Source: a virus. Taken from it: a DNA stretch of 23,683 bases. A program made the translations under genes and the position numbers. The stretch lies in the IMG/VR virus record IMGVR_UViG_3300010885_024139, positions 1 to 23,683 of that record. One strand, given 5' to 3'. A model generated the notes under the pieces. It made no database searches. It was not told where the DNA came from and saw only the letters and a list, made by a program, of their open reading frames with translations. Shown here piece after piece: positions 1 through 11,300 of the stretch (positions are counted from its first letter, which is position 1; every line of letters starts with the position of its first letter).

Positions 1-125
1 CCTCCTCTGGGCCAGTCATGATGAACAAGATTAGTTAGTTCATCTCGCTAATCAGTCAAGGCCGAGGGACTTATACGCGGTTGCGTTAAGGCACTCCACC
101 TAGATTGAATAATACATTATATTCT
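1..125 (-). promoter_or_regulatory. Intergenic leader of the next, off-window gene
   Basis: This is non-coding sequence downstream of the protease polyprotein stop. Read on the minus strand, it ends with GAGGAGG at 7-1, a strong Shine-Dalgarno-like stretch right at the window edge, so another minus-strand gene probably begins just outside. An alternative is an ATG at 19-17 (reading M-T-G-P-E-E) that runs off the edge; it has no good ribosome-binding site of its own. A TATAAT box lies at 121-116 inside an imperfect dyad (GAATA, 8 bases, TATTC), which could be a promoter, but no good -35 box is visible. In related phages the major capsid gene often follows the protease, so that is the first guess for the next gene; this is inference. 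Confidence 0.4.
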
Positions 126-3100
126 TTAGGTTAATAGTCGAAGAAGCTTACTAAGCTCAGAGGAAATTTCCTGCTGAGTAAAGTAGTCTCCGCCGGACAT
201 AAAGGACCGCAAGCCAACGGTTGCCTCTTCAGCATCTTTTGCACCGATCTTTTCTGTCACTCGTGACAGCATATCGTCCATAAGATTTTTTAAAGCTGGA
301 GGAAGATCGCTGTAGCGAACCTTCTCCGTTTCGCTACCAAACGGCAGTGGCAGGTTAGCAATAACCTCACCTAAGGCTTTTGCCGAGGAGCGAACATTTT
401 CTATTGCCTGTGGGTTTAGGGCTCCGGCATCTAGTCTATCCACGATACCGATAACATCGTTGGCAGCCTTAGCCGCGTCCTCGTAGTTACCGACCTCGTT
501 GAGTTGCTCTGCCTTTGCCACCTTTTCAACTACGTCCTGCAGACCTGCGTCTCCAAGATCTTGCTTAATACGCGCTAGAACTGTGCGAAACTTACCTTTT
601 TCATCGCGCGGTTGAGTGTCAGGAGTATATTTGCCCTGCGCTTGAGCCTCAACCGCTAGTGTTTTTCCCATGTCATCGCCTAGCTTAGCGGAAAACTCCG
701 CAAGACGCGCGCGTAGATCATCGACCTCTTCGTCTACCATGGAAAGTGATTTCCAGTTTTCTGGGATGAGATCCGGGCGGTCAAACTTACGAGCCATCTT
801 TGAGATGTGGCGGCGAACGGCTGCTCGCTTACCTGGCTTAGAACGACCGTATGCTTGAATTGAGTCCTTTAAGGAATCAAGGTTTGTAATTGGGTAGGAA
901 CCGTCTGGAAGAGCCTTGCCTTCCTTGGCTAGCTTCTCACGCTTTTCGCGAGAGATGTATCCAAAGTTATCCTCGTAGCGAGGAGCTCCGTAGATACGGG
1001 CGTAAGCTTCAGCGGCCTTAATTGAGAGCTGAGCTTCCTTCTCGTCACGAACTTCGTTAAATTTTGCCTTTGCGATATCCGCTTTTGTAGAAAGTTGCGC
1101 ATTTTCTAACTGCTCAAGTTTTTCAATTCTAGAGCTTAAATCTGCAACAGGATCTGACTTCATGCGAGCAAGTACCTGGGCACCTGCCGCAACCAATGCC
1201 ATAACCGCACCTGAGGCTACACGAGCCCGTGCGATAGGAAATCCTGGAACGTTTACCTGGCATACGGCAACGAGCTCAAGTTGTCCCTTGATTGGACGCC
1301 AGTCGCCAGAAGGTGCAGACGCGCGAAGCGCGCGGACCTGCTCTGGAGATGTGCCTGGGCGTAGAGCGCCAGATACCCAGATGCCAAACGCATCCTCGCC
1401 GGCATGAACATCCGCGATTGCTGAGCCAGTATCGTCGTAGTGACGAGCAGCCTCATGCGCTGATGCCTCTAGTGAGGCGTGGCCTCCTGCTAATGTTAGT
1501 TGACCTACAGGAACGTCTGTTCCTTCGTCTGTGCGAACAACACCCGTGTGGAAGTAGGCATACTTGCTCTTTGAGCGGGGTGGCCGAGTTCCAAATGACA
1601 TTCCGATGTGATCTACATGCCATGCAGCGATGTGACCAAACACACGGCCATCGTCATCTACCGTCAATGGTGTTGCCTGGCGTAGTTGCGGATTTTCAAA
1701 CCATGAGGTTGGAGGAGCTATCGGAATAGAACCTGCAACAAGGCCGCAGGCAACAAGCGCTGACGCTTCTACCGGGTCCATCTCATCTGCGTAAACTCCG
1801 TCTGGAATCACGATGTCCTCCTGAGTCTTGTCGTTATTGACAAGGTAGATTTGGCACTCTTGAAACGCCGGTTTAGGCACTAGAGTTACCGCCATGACAC
1901 GCGCATGAGTAATCATGAGCTTGTCTGTTCCAATTTTACCAGCATCTTCATCTTCAGATAATTCAGCTGTCTGCTGACTTGCCTCAAATTGATCTAGGTC
2001 AGCGGAAACTCCACGGATAAAGCCTTCGCGCACAAGACGCTCAGCCTCCTGTCCGTAGGCACCAGAGTCAAAGACTCCGGTGGCATTTCCAATACCATTT
2101 TCAGTGCGTTCCATGAAGTCAATGCGGCCAACGACAACCGATCCGTTATGACCTTCATCTGTCTTGATCTGCCACATCAATGGAAGTGGTAGTTCACGAA
2201 TTTCAATTGCATTCTTCTTGAACTTGCGACCGTCTCCAGACTCTAGGTCTTCAGGGATTACAAGTGGGATGCTAAACGCAGAGCCGTCCGATATCTCTAT
2301 CTCAGCGCCTGCCGTAATAACGCGTGAACGCGCATGTGCGGCCTTGGCAGAAAGTATAGACGCTGCTAGCACGTCTTCATATGAGTTGATACCGTCGATG
2401 GCAAATGCTCCTTTGTTATTTCCTGGGTTGTTCTTATCGCCTGGCCACATACCTGTCACCTCGTGGTGACGTAGGGAGCAATATCCCTTAGCGCGTGGAC
2501 CCATGTACTTCTTCAAGTATCGATAGCAACGTGTCCAATCGCCAGGTGTGTTCCAGCGAATTTTTAGTGCGCCTTTGCCGACTGTCCAGTAGCGACGCAG
2601 CGTCTCTGCGTTTCCTCTGTTTCTATCTGCTCCACCAGCGGCAGTCATTACCATGACGTTTCCGTTAGCGCCCCATAGAACAGTGATGATGTCAGAGTCG
2701 TCGTAGGCAGATGCCACTACCGGGACAATTCCATCAACCTGCTCAATAACACTTTTTAGAGACTCTCCGTCTAATGGAACTACCGGAGGAGGCGTTGGAG
2801 AGTTAAGGTCAGCCAGGATAGTTTCCTCGCGATTCCACTTATTATTTTTACGAACGTAGGTCATAGGGTCCGTGGAGGTAGAGCTTGCAGGAACGAGAGA
2901 GACTAGTTCTAAGACAGCTCCTGGATCATCTTGAGATACAACCGCAAAGAACAACGGCTGAACATCACTAGTTTCTGGAGTAGTCTCTACGGAGCTGCCA
3001 GGCTTAGTAGATTTAACCTTACTATCTTCTTTTTCTTCGTTAGAATCTTCAGAAGCCGCGCTGCCACGAACAACAGGTTGGTAGTATATCTTGTTTGGGT

Positions 3101-4772
3101 AATAGTAGTTGCCGTCTGATCCTTTTACCTTCTTGTTTAAGAAGCTTTTAAGAACAGGGTGCATGTAAGGATCTGTAATTAACTTTATGCCGGTTAGCTT
3201 CTCAAGAGCCTTAATGGTCTCGGACTTTTCAATCTTAGGAGACTGCCCTGGTCCTGTGATAAGCTTTTCTGCCTTTGGTGATGCCGTAGGATTGTTAGTC
3301 TTAAACGCATCCCGCTGTGACTTAACCCAGGCGGGCCAGTCACCCATAATTTTTCCAAGGTCCTCGGGTGATAAGGCTGGAAGAGTTCCAGGGATCCTCG
3401 CGTTAGGGCGGTCAATAGGTGTGCGCGGCTCTCCAAGAATTCCTGATGTGTCTAGTCCTTCAAATTCGATTGGTGCTCGCGTAGAAGACGTAGGCGCTGC
3501 TGTCGCCTCTGGTTCTGTAGCGCGTGCCGGAACGTCTACGATACTGCCAGAATCAAGTTGAACACGCACGCTTTGAGTAGCGGGGTTTAGGGCAATGATG
3601 TTTCCAGCGCCTTTTGCCTTGTCTCCGCCGACAACTACACGTGAACCAACCTTTGAAAATTTGCCGGTCTTGTCGCGCACTTGCTTATCGGCGTTCTTTG
3701 CACGTTCTTCAGGAGTATAGTTTCCGTCTCCTGGAACCGGAGTGCCTGGAGCTGCGGCCGCTGTAACTACTCTATCTATAAAGGTATAGTCAAGCTCCGA
3801 TGCCGCCTTAAGAATCATGTCTGCCTCATCGTAGTTGATGTCAAACAACGAGATGTAGTGTCCTGGGTTTTCCTGCAGAGAGGCAGAGATAAAAAGTGCG
3901 GACTCTGCGTCAATCTCAATGTGGGTCTTTTCAACAATATCATCTGGGTCATCAAGTGCTAGGTCATAGCTAGTAAAGTCTGAGTTTACCTCTGGCATAG
4001 AGTGCCAGAAGCCTGCGTCCCACACGGAGACATTGTATGCATCATCTATCTTGTAGAGACGATCAATTCCTGAGCCGTCCATACGCATGCGGGCAATAAA
4101 TTCAACTGCTCCGTTATCGGTAGCTGCCGCAACCTTAAATGCATCAACGTCCGCGTCGTAGCTAGTGTCAGTTGCATAGTTGTAAGAGTCTTCCTCGTAG
4201 CCGTGATCTGCGTAACCGTCAGCTCTTACGGCTTTTTTGTTCTCGCGCTCGACGATAGCCTGTGCCCATTTCCATCCCGCGTCTCCGCCCCAGAGAGCCC
4301 ACGCAATACGCCCGCGAGAAGGAAAGCCTTTTTCGCCCGGCTGGTAGCCTTCCGCCTTCTTATCAATCTCATGACGAGGAAAATACTTGGCAATATGACG
4401 AACTTTTTCAATCCCAATCTGTCCGCCCTTCGCTAGTGTACGCGCCGAGTTGACGCCGACAGGTGTTCCACCACGGTCATGTTCCTTACGCCATTCAAGA
4501 CCGCGCTTAGCTTCCTCCTGGGCGCCCTTAGGGATGGTGTACATGCGACCAGCGGATGAAACAATACTTACATCTAGTGTTGTTAACGCAGCCTGGGCAA
4601 GCTCGGCAGTTGATTCATCAAACTCGATGCTGTCATCTTTCCATACGGTAGAAGCAACGAGAGCAGATAAAGGGCCAGAGTCAATTACAACGTTTTCTTC
4701 AACGTCAATAACAACGCCGTTGTTCTCGTTAGAGAACAGAACGTGTGAACCATTCTTACCTACGATATCCAT
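126..4772 (-). CDS. Giant head polyprotein with prohead (capsid maturation) protease domain
   Basis: A multi-domain structural protein (1548 aa from the chosen start). Residues about 77-178 hold a conserved phage module (RGGTPVG, FPRHE, IAWALWGGDAG). About 360 is a Q-V-R-D-K-T-G-K-F motif followed by an SH3/KOW-like stretch. About 723-770 is a module with RNRGNAE, RRYW, GDWTRCYR. About 840-935 is the protease, with candidate catalytic H875 (GHNGSVVVGR) and S923 (RGVSADL). About 1018-1178 is an actinophage head-associated module (GRVFGHIAAWH, GEDAFGIWVSGALRP, VPGFP). About 1271-1338 carries KEGKALPDGSYPI and RRHISKMAR, and near 1385 is a second Q-P-R-D-x-x-G-K-F motif. The family assignment of the protease is from memory of actinophage proteins. 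The ATG at 4772 follows the upstream TAA by one base and has a GGGAAGAAG purine run ahead; a TTG at 4814 would add 14 residues and overlap the upstream gene. Expected in the prohead, processing capsid or scaffold. Confidence 0.8.
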   Translation of the reverse strand: MDIVGKNGSHVLFSNENNGVVIDVEENVVIDSGPLSALVASTVWKDDSIEFDESTAELAQAALTTLDVSIVSSAGRMYTIPKGAQEEAKRGLEWRKEHDRGGTPVGVNSARTLAKGGQIGIEKVRHIAKYFPRHEIDKKAEGYQPGEKGFPSRGRIAWALWGGDAGWKWAQAIVERENKKAVRADGYADHGYEEDSYNYATDTSYDADVDAFKVAAATDNGAVEFIARMRMDGSGIDRLYKIDDAYNVSVWDAGFWHSMPEVNSDFTSYDLALDDPDDIVEKTHIEIDAESALFISASLQENPGHYISLFDINYDEADMILKAASELDYTFIDRVVTAAAAPGTPVPGDGNYTPEERAKNADKQVRDKTGKFSKVGSRVVVGGDKAKGAGNIIALNPATQSVRVQLDSGSIVDVPARATEPEATAAPTSSTRAPIEFEGLDTSGILGEPRTPIDRPNARIPGTLPALSPEDLGKIMGDWPAWVKSQRDAFKTNNPTASPKAEKLITGPGQSPKIEKSETIKALEKLTGIKLITDPYMHPVLKSFLNKKVKGSDGNYYYPNKIYYQPVVRGSAASEDSNEEKEDSKVKSTKPGSSVETTPETSDVQPLFFAVVSQDDPGAVLELVSLVPASSTSTDPMTYVRKNNKWNREETILADLNSPTPPPVVPLDGESLKSVIEQVDGIVPVVASAYDDSDIITVLWGANGNVMVMTAAGGADRNRGNAETLRRYWTVGKGALKIRWNTPGDWTRCYRYLKKYMGPRAKGYCSLRHHEVTGMWPGDKNNPGNNKGAFAIDGINSYEDVLAASILSAKAAHARSRVITAGAEIEISDGSAFSIPLVIPEDLESGDGRKFKKNAIEIRELPLPLMWQIKTDEGHNGSVVVGRIDFMERTENGIGNATGVFDSGAYGQEAERLVREGFIRGVSADLDQFEASQQTAELSEDEDAGKIGTDKLMITHARVMAVTLVPKPAFQECQIYLVNNDKTQEDIVIPDGVYADEMDPVEASALVACGLVAGSIPIAPPTSWFENPQLRQATPLTVDDDGRVFGHIAAWHVDHIGMSFGTRPPRSKSKYAYFHTGVVRTDEGTDVPVGQLTLAGGHASLEASAHEAARHYDDTGSAIADVHAGEDAFGIWVSGALRPGTSPEQVRALRASAPSGDWRPIKGQLELVAVCQVNVPGFPIARARVASGAVMALVAAGAQVLARMKSDPVADLSSRIEKLEQLENAQLSTKADIAKAKFNEVRDEKEAQLSIKAAEAYARIYGAPRYEDNFGYISREKREKLAKEGKALPDGSYPITNLDSLKDSIQAYGRSKPGKRAAVRRHISKMARKFDRPDLIPENWKSLSMVDEEVDDLRARLAEFSAKLGDDMGKTLAVEAQAQGKYTPDTQPRDEKGKFRTVLARIKQDLGDAGLQDVVEKVAKAEQLNEVGNYEDAAKAANDVIGIVDRLDAGALNPQAIENVRSSAKALGEVIANLPLPFGSETEKVRYSDLPPALKNLMDDMLSRVTEKIGAKDAEEATVGLRSFMSGGDYFTQQEISSELSKLLRLLT

Positions 4773-4773
4773 T

Positions 4774-5364
4774 TTACTTCTTCCCTGGTTCATTATTTCT
4801 AGGTTGAGCGTCAAACACTATGTCTCCTACAAAACTGTCTGCGGTTTGGCCGTCCATGTAATCTAACAGCCACGCATTAGGGCCATCTGGGTCTACCGAG
4901 CCGAGCGCCGCAAATACTAGCTCAATCATACCAGAGGCTGTGATTTCTTGCTCTGGATCCTCGCTTGCAAGCTGCTCGTAGAGTTCAGGGTAGTCTTGAA
5001 ATACCTGGTCAATGTCGTCCGAGGCAATTGCCATAGACGTTCCTGTTTTCTTGCCATTTACTGCTGATTCTGCACGGGCAAGCGCGATCTTTTCACTTTT
5101 AACCGCGATCTTTTCATTTAATTCTTCAGTTGCCTTAGAGAAGAAAAAGTTAATTAGACCGGCGGTAGAAAGAGCAAGATAGTCATCTACTGTGAGGCCT
5201 TTAGTCTTGCTGGACATTTCCATGATTCTTGCGACACGCTTCTTAGAATCAAACATGGCGTTATTGTCATCTTCAAATACGTAGGAGAAACCTTTGTCTG
5301 TGGCAACGATGGAAAACATATGCATATCATCTGTAAGATCATATGCGCGTACTACTTTTATCAT
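4774..5364 (-). CDS. Hypothetical head-operon protein, 196 aa
   Basis: I do not recognise this family. The protein is soluble-looking and acidic in its C-terminal half. A central helical, charge-alternating stretch (about residues 75-105, KATEELNEKIAVKSEKIALARAES) could form a coiled coil. The N-terminus (MIKVVRAYDLTDDMHMFSIVA) resembles a compact alpha/beta start. The C-terminus, DAQPRNNEPGKK, faintly recalls the Q-P-R-D-x-x-G-K-F motif of the neighbouring head proteins, but the match is too weak to lean on. The ATG at 5364 is preceded by GGAGATAGACACA, a good ribosome-binding site, 12 bases after the giant gene's stop. The stop is one base before the protease ATG, so the genes are almost certainly co-translated. 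A scaffold, decoration or assembly-chaperone role is possible from position only. Confidence 0.75.
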   Translation of the reverse strand: MIKVVRAYDLTDDMHMFSIVATDKGFSYVFEDDNNAMFDSKKRVARIMEMSSKTKGLTVDDYLALSTAGLINFFFSKATEELNEKIAVKSEKIALARAESAVNGKKTGTSMAIASDDIDQVFQDYPELYEQLASEDPEQEITASGMIELVFAALGSVDPDGPNAWLLDYMDGQTADSFVGDIVFDAQPRNNEPGKK

Positions 5365-5376
5365 TGTGTCTATCTC

Positions 5377-8300
5377 CTAGTCCCAGTACCTATTTTTAAG
5401 AACGTTCTTAAATTCTCCGTGATTAGAGCCATCTGGCTTAAGTAGAGCGTCTAGGCGAGAGTTAATTGCAGCTCGGTAGTTGTCTACGCTGCCCCAACGG
5501 TCAATCAACATGTCAAGTTCCTTGCCTGTAGGCAATATACTATCTCCCTTTAGCGCTTCTCTCATGCGATTAGCTTCATTTTGGAATATTGCTAAAAGTT
5601 CATCTTCCTTTAGCTTCTGTGTAAGAACTGGCATCGTTGCAGCGTAGACGCTATCTCCGCGAACAGACATAATATCTTCTATTCTAAAGTCGTCTAGTCT
5701 GCTTGGCTTAAGCTGCGCTAGGGCGTGATCAATAGGAAGAACTCGAATACGGGTTGGGTCGCGGCCGTCAACTGCTAGAAGAACATTTCCGTTATGACGA
5801 TCTTCATTGTTAATAATAAGATCAAGTAACGCCATGCGAACAACGTCCTCGGGTGCGTATAGATTACTTGCTAAACTTTCTTCTTTAAACAGTAATCTAG
5901 AACCATCATTACGAGTGATGCCGCCACGTCTATACACCTTAGCGGCAACCTCAGGTGCGCTTCCAAGATTCATGCTAGACCCAGCCTGCTGCATTACAAG
6001 AGCCCCGTTTGTGCTTGTAACAGTTCTTGTCTCATAGGCACCTTGCATGTTTAGAGCTCTAATCAGTATTCCTGCTTCTGCTTCAGCCTGTGGCGCGTCG
6101 ATTCCATAGTCTTGTGAAAGCTGATCTTGCTTGACATAGAAGACTTGACCGGAGTCCGTGTGTGTTACTAGATAGGTCTCGTTATAGCCAGACTCGTCAT
6201 GACCAAGTACACGAGAACTAAATCCGGGAACCTGATTATTTACGATAGCTTGATAGTCAGCTGCCGCTAGCTCATCTCCCACGCCGAAGTTCCTTGCAGT
6301 CATACGTGGATTATCGGCGTATTCTTCTGCATCTAAGGCAGTACGAAGTTGGAATACATCATTAAGAGGAAGTTCACGTCCTTCTCCTTGTAAAATCTGC
6401 TCGCTTACATAGAGGCTTAGTGCATTCTTGGCTGCCGGTGATAGCACAGCTAAAGAACGATTGTTCTGTAAGACATCGCGAATCTCTGCCATATATGGCT
6501 GAAGGGCTGGATTATTTGTTTCAAACTCGTTGCTGTTTGCTTTAAGTGCAAACTCACGAGAAACATTTGGTTTATTTTCTTTTGCCTCTACGCGCTTGCG
6601 AGCCGCGCGAATCTGATCATAGTTAATTGATTGTATCTGCTCCTTGGCGGTAGGGTCAAGTCTCTTAACACCCATCCATCCATTGCGCGACATAAGTTCT
6701 TTACCAGCCCAGGTCTTTGCGCCAGGATACCAGCCGACAAGTGCAAGTTCCATAGGTGTAGGTGTCTTGTTAAGATCTAGTCCGCCATCAGTAAGTTTAG
6801 CAGCATTTGCTTTTTCTATTAGACGGTCTATCTGCGCAATTTCGCCATCTTTTGTAGCAGAGCGACGCATAGCTCTTAGACGTGAAAACACTTCGCCTTC
6901 TGCTCTTGTAGGTGTCTCCCAGTTAAATCCGTTCAATGCCCATACAAATCCGCCTTGGTATCCGCCGCCGGCAGCTGCCTGAACGTGAATTTCCTTAACC
7001 CCATTAGCGATGTACCAGTCTTCCATAAAACGGTTGTATGCTGTAGCAAACCCAGACTTCTTATCCTTAGCATTGTTTATGCCTAGATAGTTATTTTTTA
7101 CCATCCACTCATAGTTCTTATCTTCAGTGCTAGGGTTGGTAACTTGCTTGCCGCTAATCGTTCTACTTACCGATCCAATAGTTCTACCGTTAGCGTCAAG
7201 AACATTCATAGAGACACTAAGACTCATCGGTTGATTTCCAGATTCTAGCTCTTCCTTCGTTCCACCCAGAAATATACTAAATCCGCCAAATGACAGAGAG
7301 TACTTGTTACTTCCAAAAGTTACACTGTCGCGAACACCGTATGTGTCCTTCATCATGGCGTCAAGAATTTCTTTTTTCTTAGTTACTTCTAGCGATAACC
7401 TTTCTTTTTCCTCTTGTGAAATAGGTTCTCTATTCGCTAAGACAGCAAGCTGGTAGTCAATAGCTGCCTGCTTAATGCTTTCAAGTTTTACACGATCACG
7501 TCCAGCTCTGGCAATTTCCCCTGCACGGAGTCCCCACACAGAGAAATCGCTTTGCTTTGCATCGGGATTGACAAATTCCTTTAGGCGATCTGGTGTAGTC
7601 CCGAGATCATTAACACCTTGGATATTTCCTTCAGTTGCGATAGCGCCAGGGTTTAGAGCTAGAGCGTTTAGACGTTCTGAAACATCTGGAATTGGTGGAG
7701 GTGTAGGCGCTTGTCGTTGAGCTTCATTAGGAGCTATTTGTTGAGCGTCTCCAATTGCTCTTACCTTAAGCGCAGAGCGGACTGCAATTGTTCCATCGTC
7801 AAAGCGAACACGAACGTAAGGAATACGTTCTCCTGTGCGCGAGTCAATATTTTGAACTGCGATTACCGTTCCGGTGCGTCCATCGCGAGAAGCACGAATA
7901 CGAGTTCCGTTGCCCATAACCTTTCCGGTAATGTCAAGTACCGTGTTATCTACGTTGTATCCGCGATTTTCTGGTCCAGGATATTGAAGAGTAGGTGTGG
8001 CAAGAGCAGGTGTATCTACACTTGGGTCTCTTGGCGTATCTGCTGAGTCAGCTGGAGGTTCTGGCTGAACAGCAGGTGCGTCTGGAGTGTAGCTGCCTAT
8101 GCGCTCAGACATTGCAGACGACTCTTCTGGAGAAAGCTGACGCCAACCTATGTTAGCACCAGGGCCATCAAACCATGCAGGGCTTACACCGGAGTAGCTA
8201 CTTGTGATGCCATCACGAGAAGAAAGAAAGATAATTACTCTATTTTCGTCGGTGTATTCAGTTGCAACTGCAATCATAGCTCTGCCGTTGTCGTCTTCTT

Positions 8301-11300
8301 CGTACACTCCAACAACTTTATTTTCAGGGCCAAAGCCATTGCTAAACGCGCGAGCTACCTCACCAGCGAGGTCATTGAGAACTGCGTTATTCGCAAAAGG
8401 AGCAAAATCTTGTTCTGGAGTTTCTGGAGCTTGACGTTCTCCCGTGGTTGGCGGACCAACGCGGGCTGGGTCTTCATTAAGTGTGCGTGCGTATGCTGAT
8501 TCTAGGCGGCGAACTTCTTCACGAGTAATTCCAAGGTCTCTTGCAACCTTCTCAAGTGAGTCACCGGTTGCCATGCGACGTTCATAGATTTCTTTACCGC
8601 TGGCGCCTGCTGAAGGAGTCTCGGAAGCTTGGCCAAATATTCCTGCTCCTGCAACTTCTGTAATTGCATCAATGATCTCTGCATCATCGGCCTCGGACCA
8701 ATCAACAAGTCCTTCTTGATCTATAGCATCGCGAATCTTGTCTGCTGTGTCATCATCGACAGAGCCGCCAGCTTGCTCTACAAGATCTTGAATCATCTGA
8801 GAGTGTCCCTGAAGAGTCCGTGTTTCCGAAGCCTGAGGCTGTTCTACTCTGTCTAAGTTAGGGATAAATCCGTCGTCCATTGCCTCATCGCCGTTGGCAG
8901 CCTGCTTGATGTATCTGCCAGCTTCTCTAAGAGTTCTCTTTGCCTCCTGTAGATCTTCATCTCTAACGACTATCTGAATTCGATTATTGTTACCCTTGTT
9001 GATAAGAGCGCCTTCATACACGTTACCAATCTTTACTAAGTTAAGCTCGAACTCTGCGCCATTTTTATCTTTTATTTTTTGGTTAGAGATCTGTTCTGGA
9101 AGAAGAGAGGTTAAGTCCTCAGACATGTCGTTTGACTCCTTCTTAAGATCAAGAAGAAGCTGATTGGTGTTTATACCTTTAAGCTGCAACGCGTCACGTA
9201 TTGCCTCGATTGGGACCTCAACCGTGATGTTGTCAAACGCTAGAAGAACAACACCTGAACCGTCGGTGATGCCTGCTATAAATTGCTCGATAAGATCCGC
9301 AACCTCGTAGTCACCTGCAATTATCTCTGGGTTGTCTGTATATCCGTTTTCATCAAGGTCCGGTTGTGATGGTATATATGCCTGTGGGTTAGGTATGTAA
9401 TAGTCAGGGTTCTCAAAGTCAATTGCGATGTTTTCAATGAGTGAACCAGGCAGAGGCTCAGGTGAGGATGCCTGCTTCTTATTTGCGACTGGAGAGTCAC
9501 CAGGCTCAGATACCTCCTTTAGCTGACGAATCTCTTGAACGATGTCGTCTACAAGCTGCGCCTCCTCAGCTGAAGGGACTCCACCTTGTGCTTCAATAAG
9601 TCTATTAAGGTTGTTGTTGTTTCCGTTAGCTGAATCGTAGATGTTAGCAATTACACGATTTGGATCTAGTCCAGCCAGATATAGAGCGTTATATAGCGCC
9701 TCAGCCGGGACAAACTCGGCGCCAGCGTTAAACTCTAGCTGACCTGCACCCGAAGGAACTCCCATACGAACTGAGGCAATATCTACGCTGTCTGGAAGAT
9801 CTGCAGGATCAACAACGTCATCGTTGTCATCAACATTAGCGTTAAGAATATCTGCAACAGCAGAGTCATCAGAGTTACCAAGAAGCGCCTGTGACATTCC
9901 GCGCACGAGTTCCTGCGGGGTATATCGTGTTGCTATGATTTTAGGGTTGTCATCGTAGTCTGTTGACTTTTCATCAACGCGACCTTCAGGCTCGTAGTCT
10001 ACTGTGCGAAGCTTAAATGCACCTTCTGGCACGTCAAAGTTTTGAAATAAAGGTGGTGCACTTGGGACGTTAGGGCTAGGTGTCTTAGGAGGAGTTCCGC
10101 CTGAAGGAGGAGTAGGCGGCTCGTCTGGCGCGTCATCTACAATGATCGGGTTGTCCTCGGCAAAGGTTCTGTTGAGATACTCAACGATTCCTGGAACGCC
10201 GTTCTTGTTTACGTCTTCGAGAGACTCAAACCTCCGCAGGGGACCGCGGCCGTCTGTCCCTGGCTCTGGAGTCCAGCCATACCTGGATCCTGCCTTGTAG
10301 GTTCCGTCAGGATTTTGCTGTGCAAGTATCTGGTATGTTCCGCCATCGCGCTGTGGCATCTCACGAATGTAGTTAGTATCCGACGCGTCGTTTGGATCGC
10401 GTGTCCAACCTTCAGGGACAGGCTTTCCAAAGAGATCTCTGTTGGCTGGAAGTTCCTGCGGCTGCGGAGCTGCTTCATCACGCGCGCGATTTTCCTCGGC
10501 ACGTTGGCGCTGCATCTCAATTAAGTCTGCTGGGTCAACTACATCAGATTCTTTAGCACCAGGAATTCGACCAATAGGAAGTTGGCCTTCTTTTTCCTCT
10601 GCTTGAATACGCGCAATTTCCTTTTCAAATTCTGGTTGATCCTTCTCAATCATCTTGTTGACTTCTTCCCAGCTTCGAGGCTCGCCTATGGTGAGTCCGC
10701 CAAGACCGCCGTTAGCGTCAATACGCTTAAGAAACTTAGGACTTCCGTCTCGCCCAGGGATAACAGCATAGTTGTCGTCTGAAGCCCAGAAGGAACGTTG
10801 CCATGTCCATCCGATAGGAGTTTCTCGACGTCCTGCCTTTACCTGTTCAAGACTTGGAATATCCTTGTCAAATTGTCCTTCAAATGTTCCCTGCTCTGGA
10901 GCCTTCATTCCTGGAATACGTGCTTGATAGACTACTGCGTTGTTGCTGTTAATAGTGTAAAGACCTGATGGAATTTGTGGAACTCCCTGAACATGAATAA
11001 GACCGGTATCGGTAGTTAGAGAAGACCCTGTGCCCGAGCGCTCGATCTTAGACTCTCCGCCAGCACCAATATAGGTGCCACGACCTGTAACTATGGAGCC
11101 GTCAGGCATACGGAAGCGGAAGTTTACGCCGCGTCCCATCTCAACCCAGCGGCCTAGACGATCACGCCACTGCAACGCAACGCGGGCACGCTTTGCGGCA
11201 GATGAGTTGCCACTGCTAAACGCGGCAACGATAGCTGAGAGATTATCGATCTTAAAGTAAGATGCAAGAAGAGTCTTGCTCGCGTTTAGTCGAGCAAACG

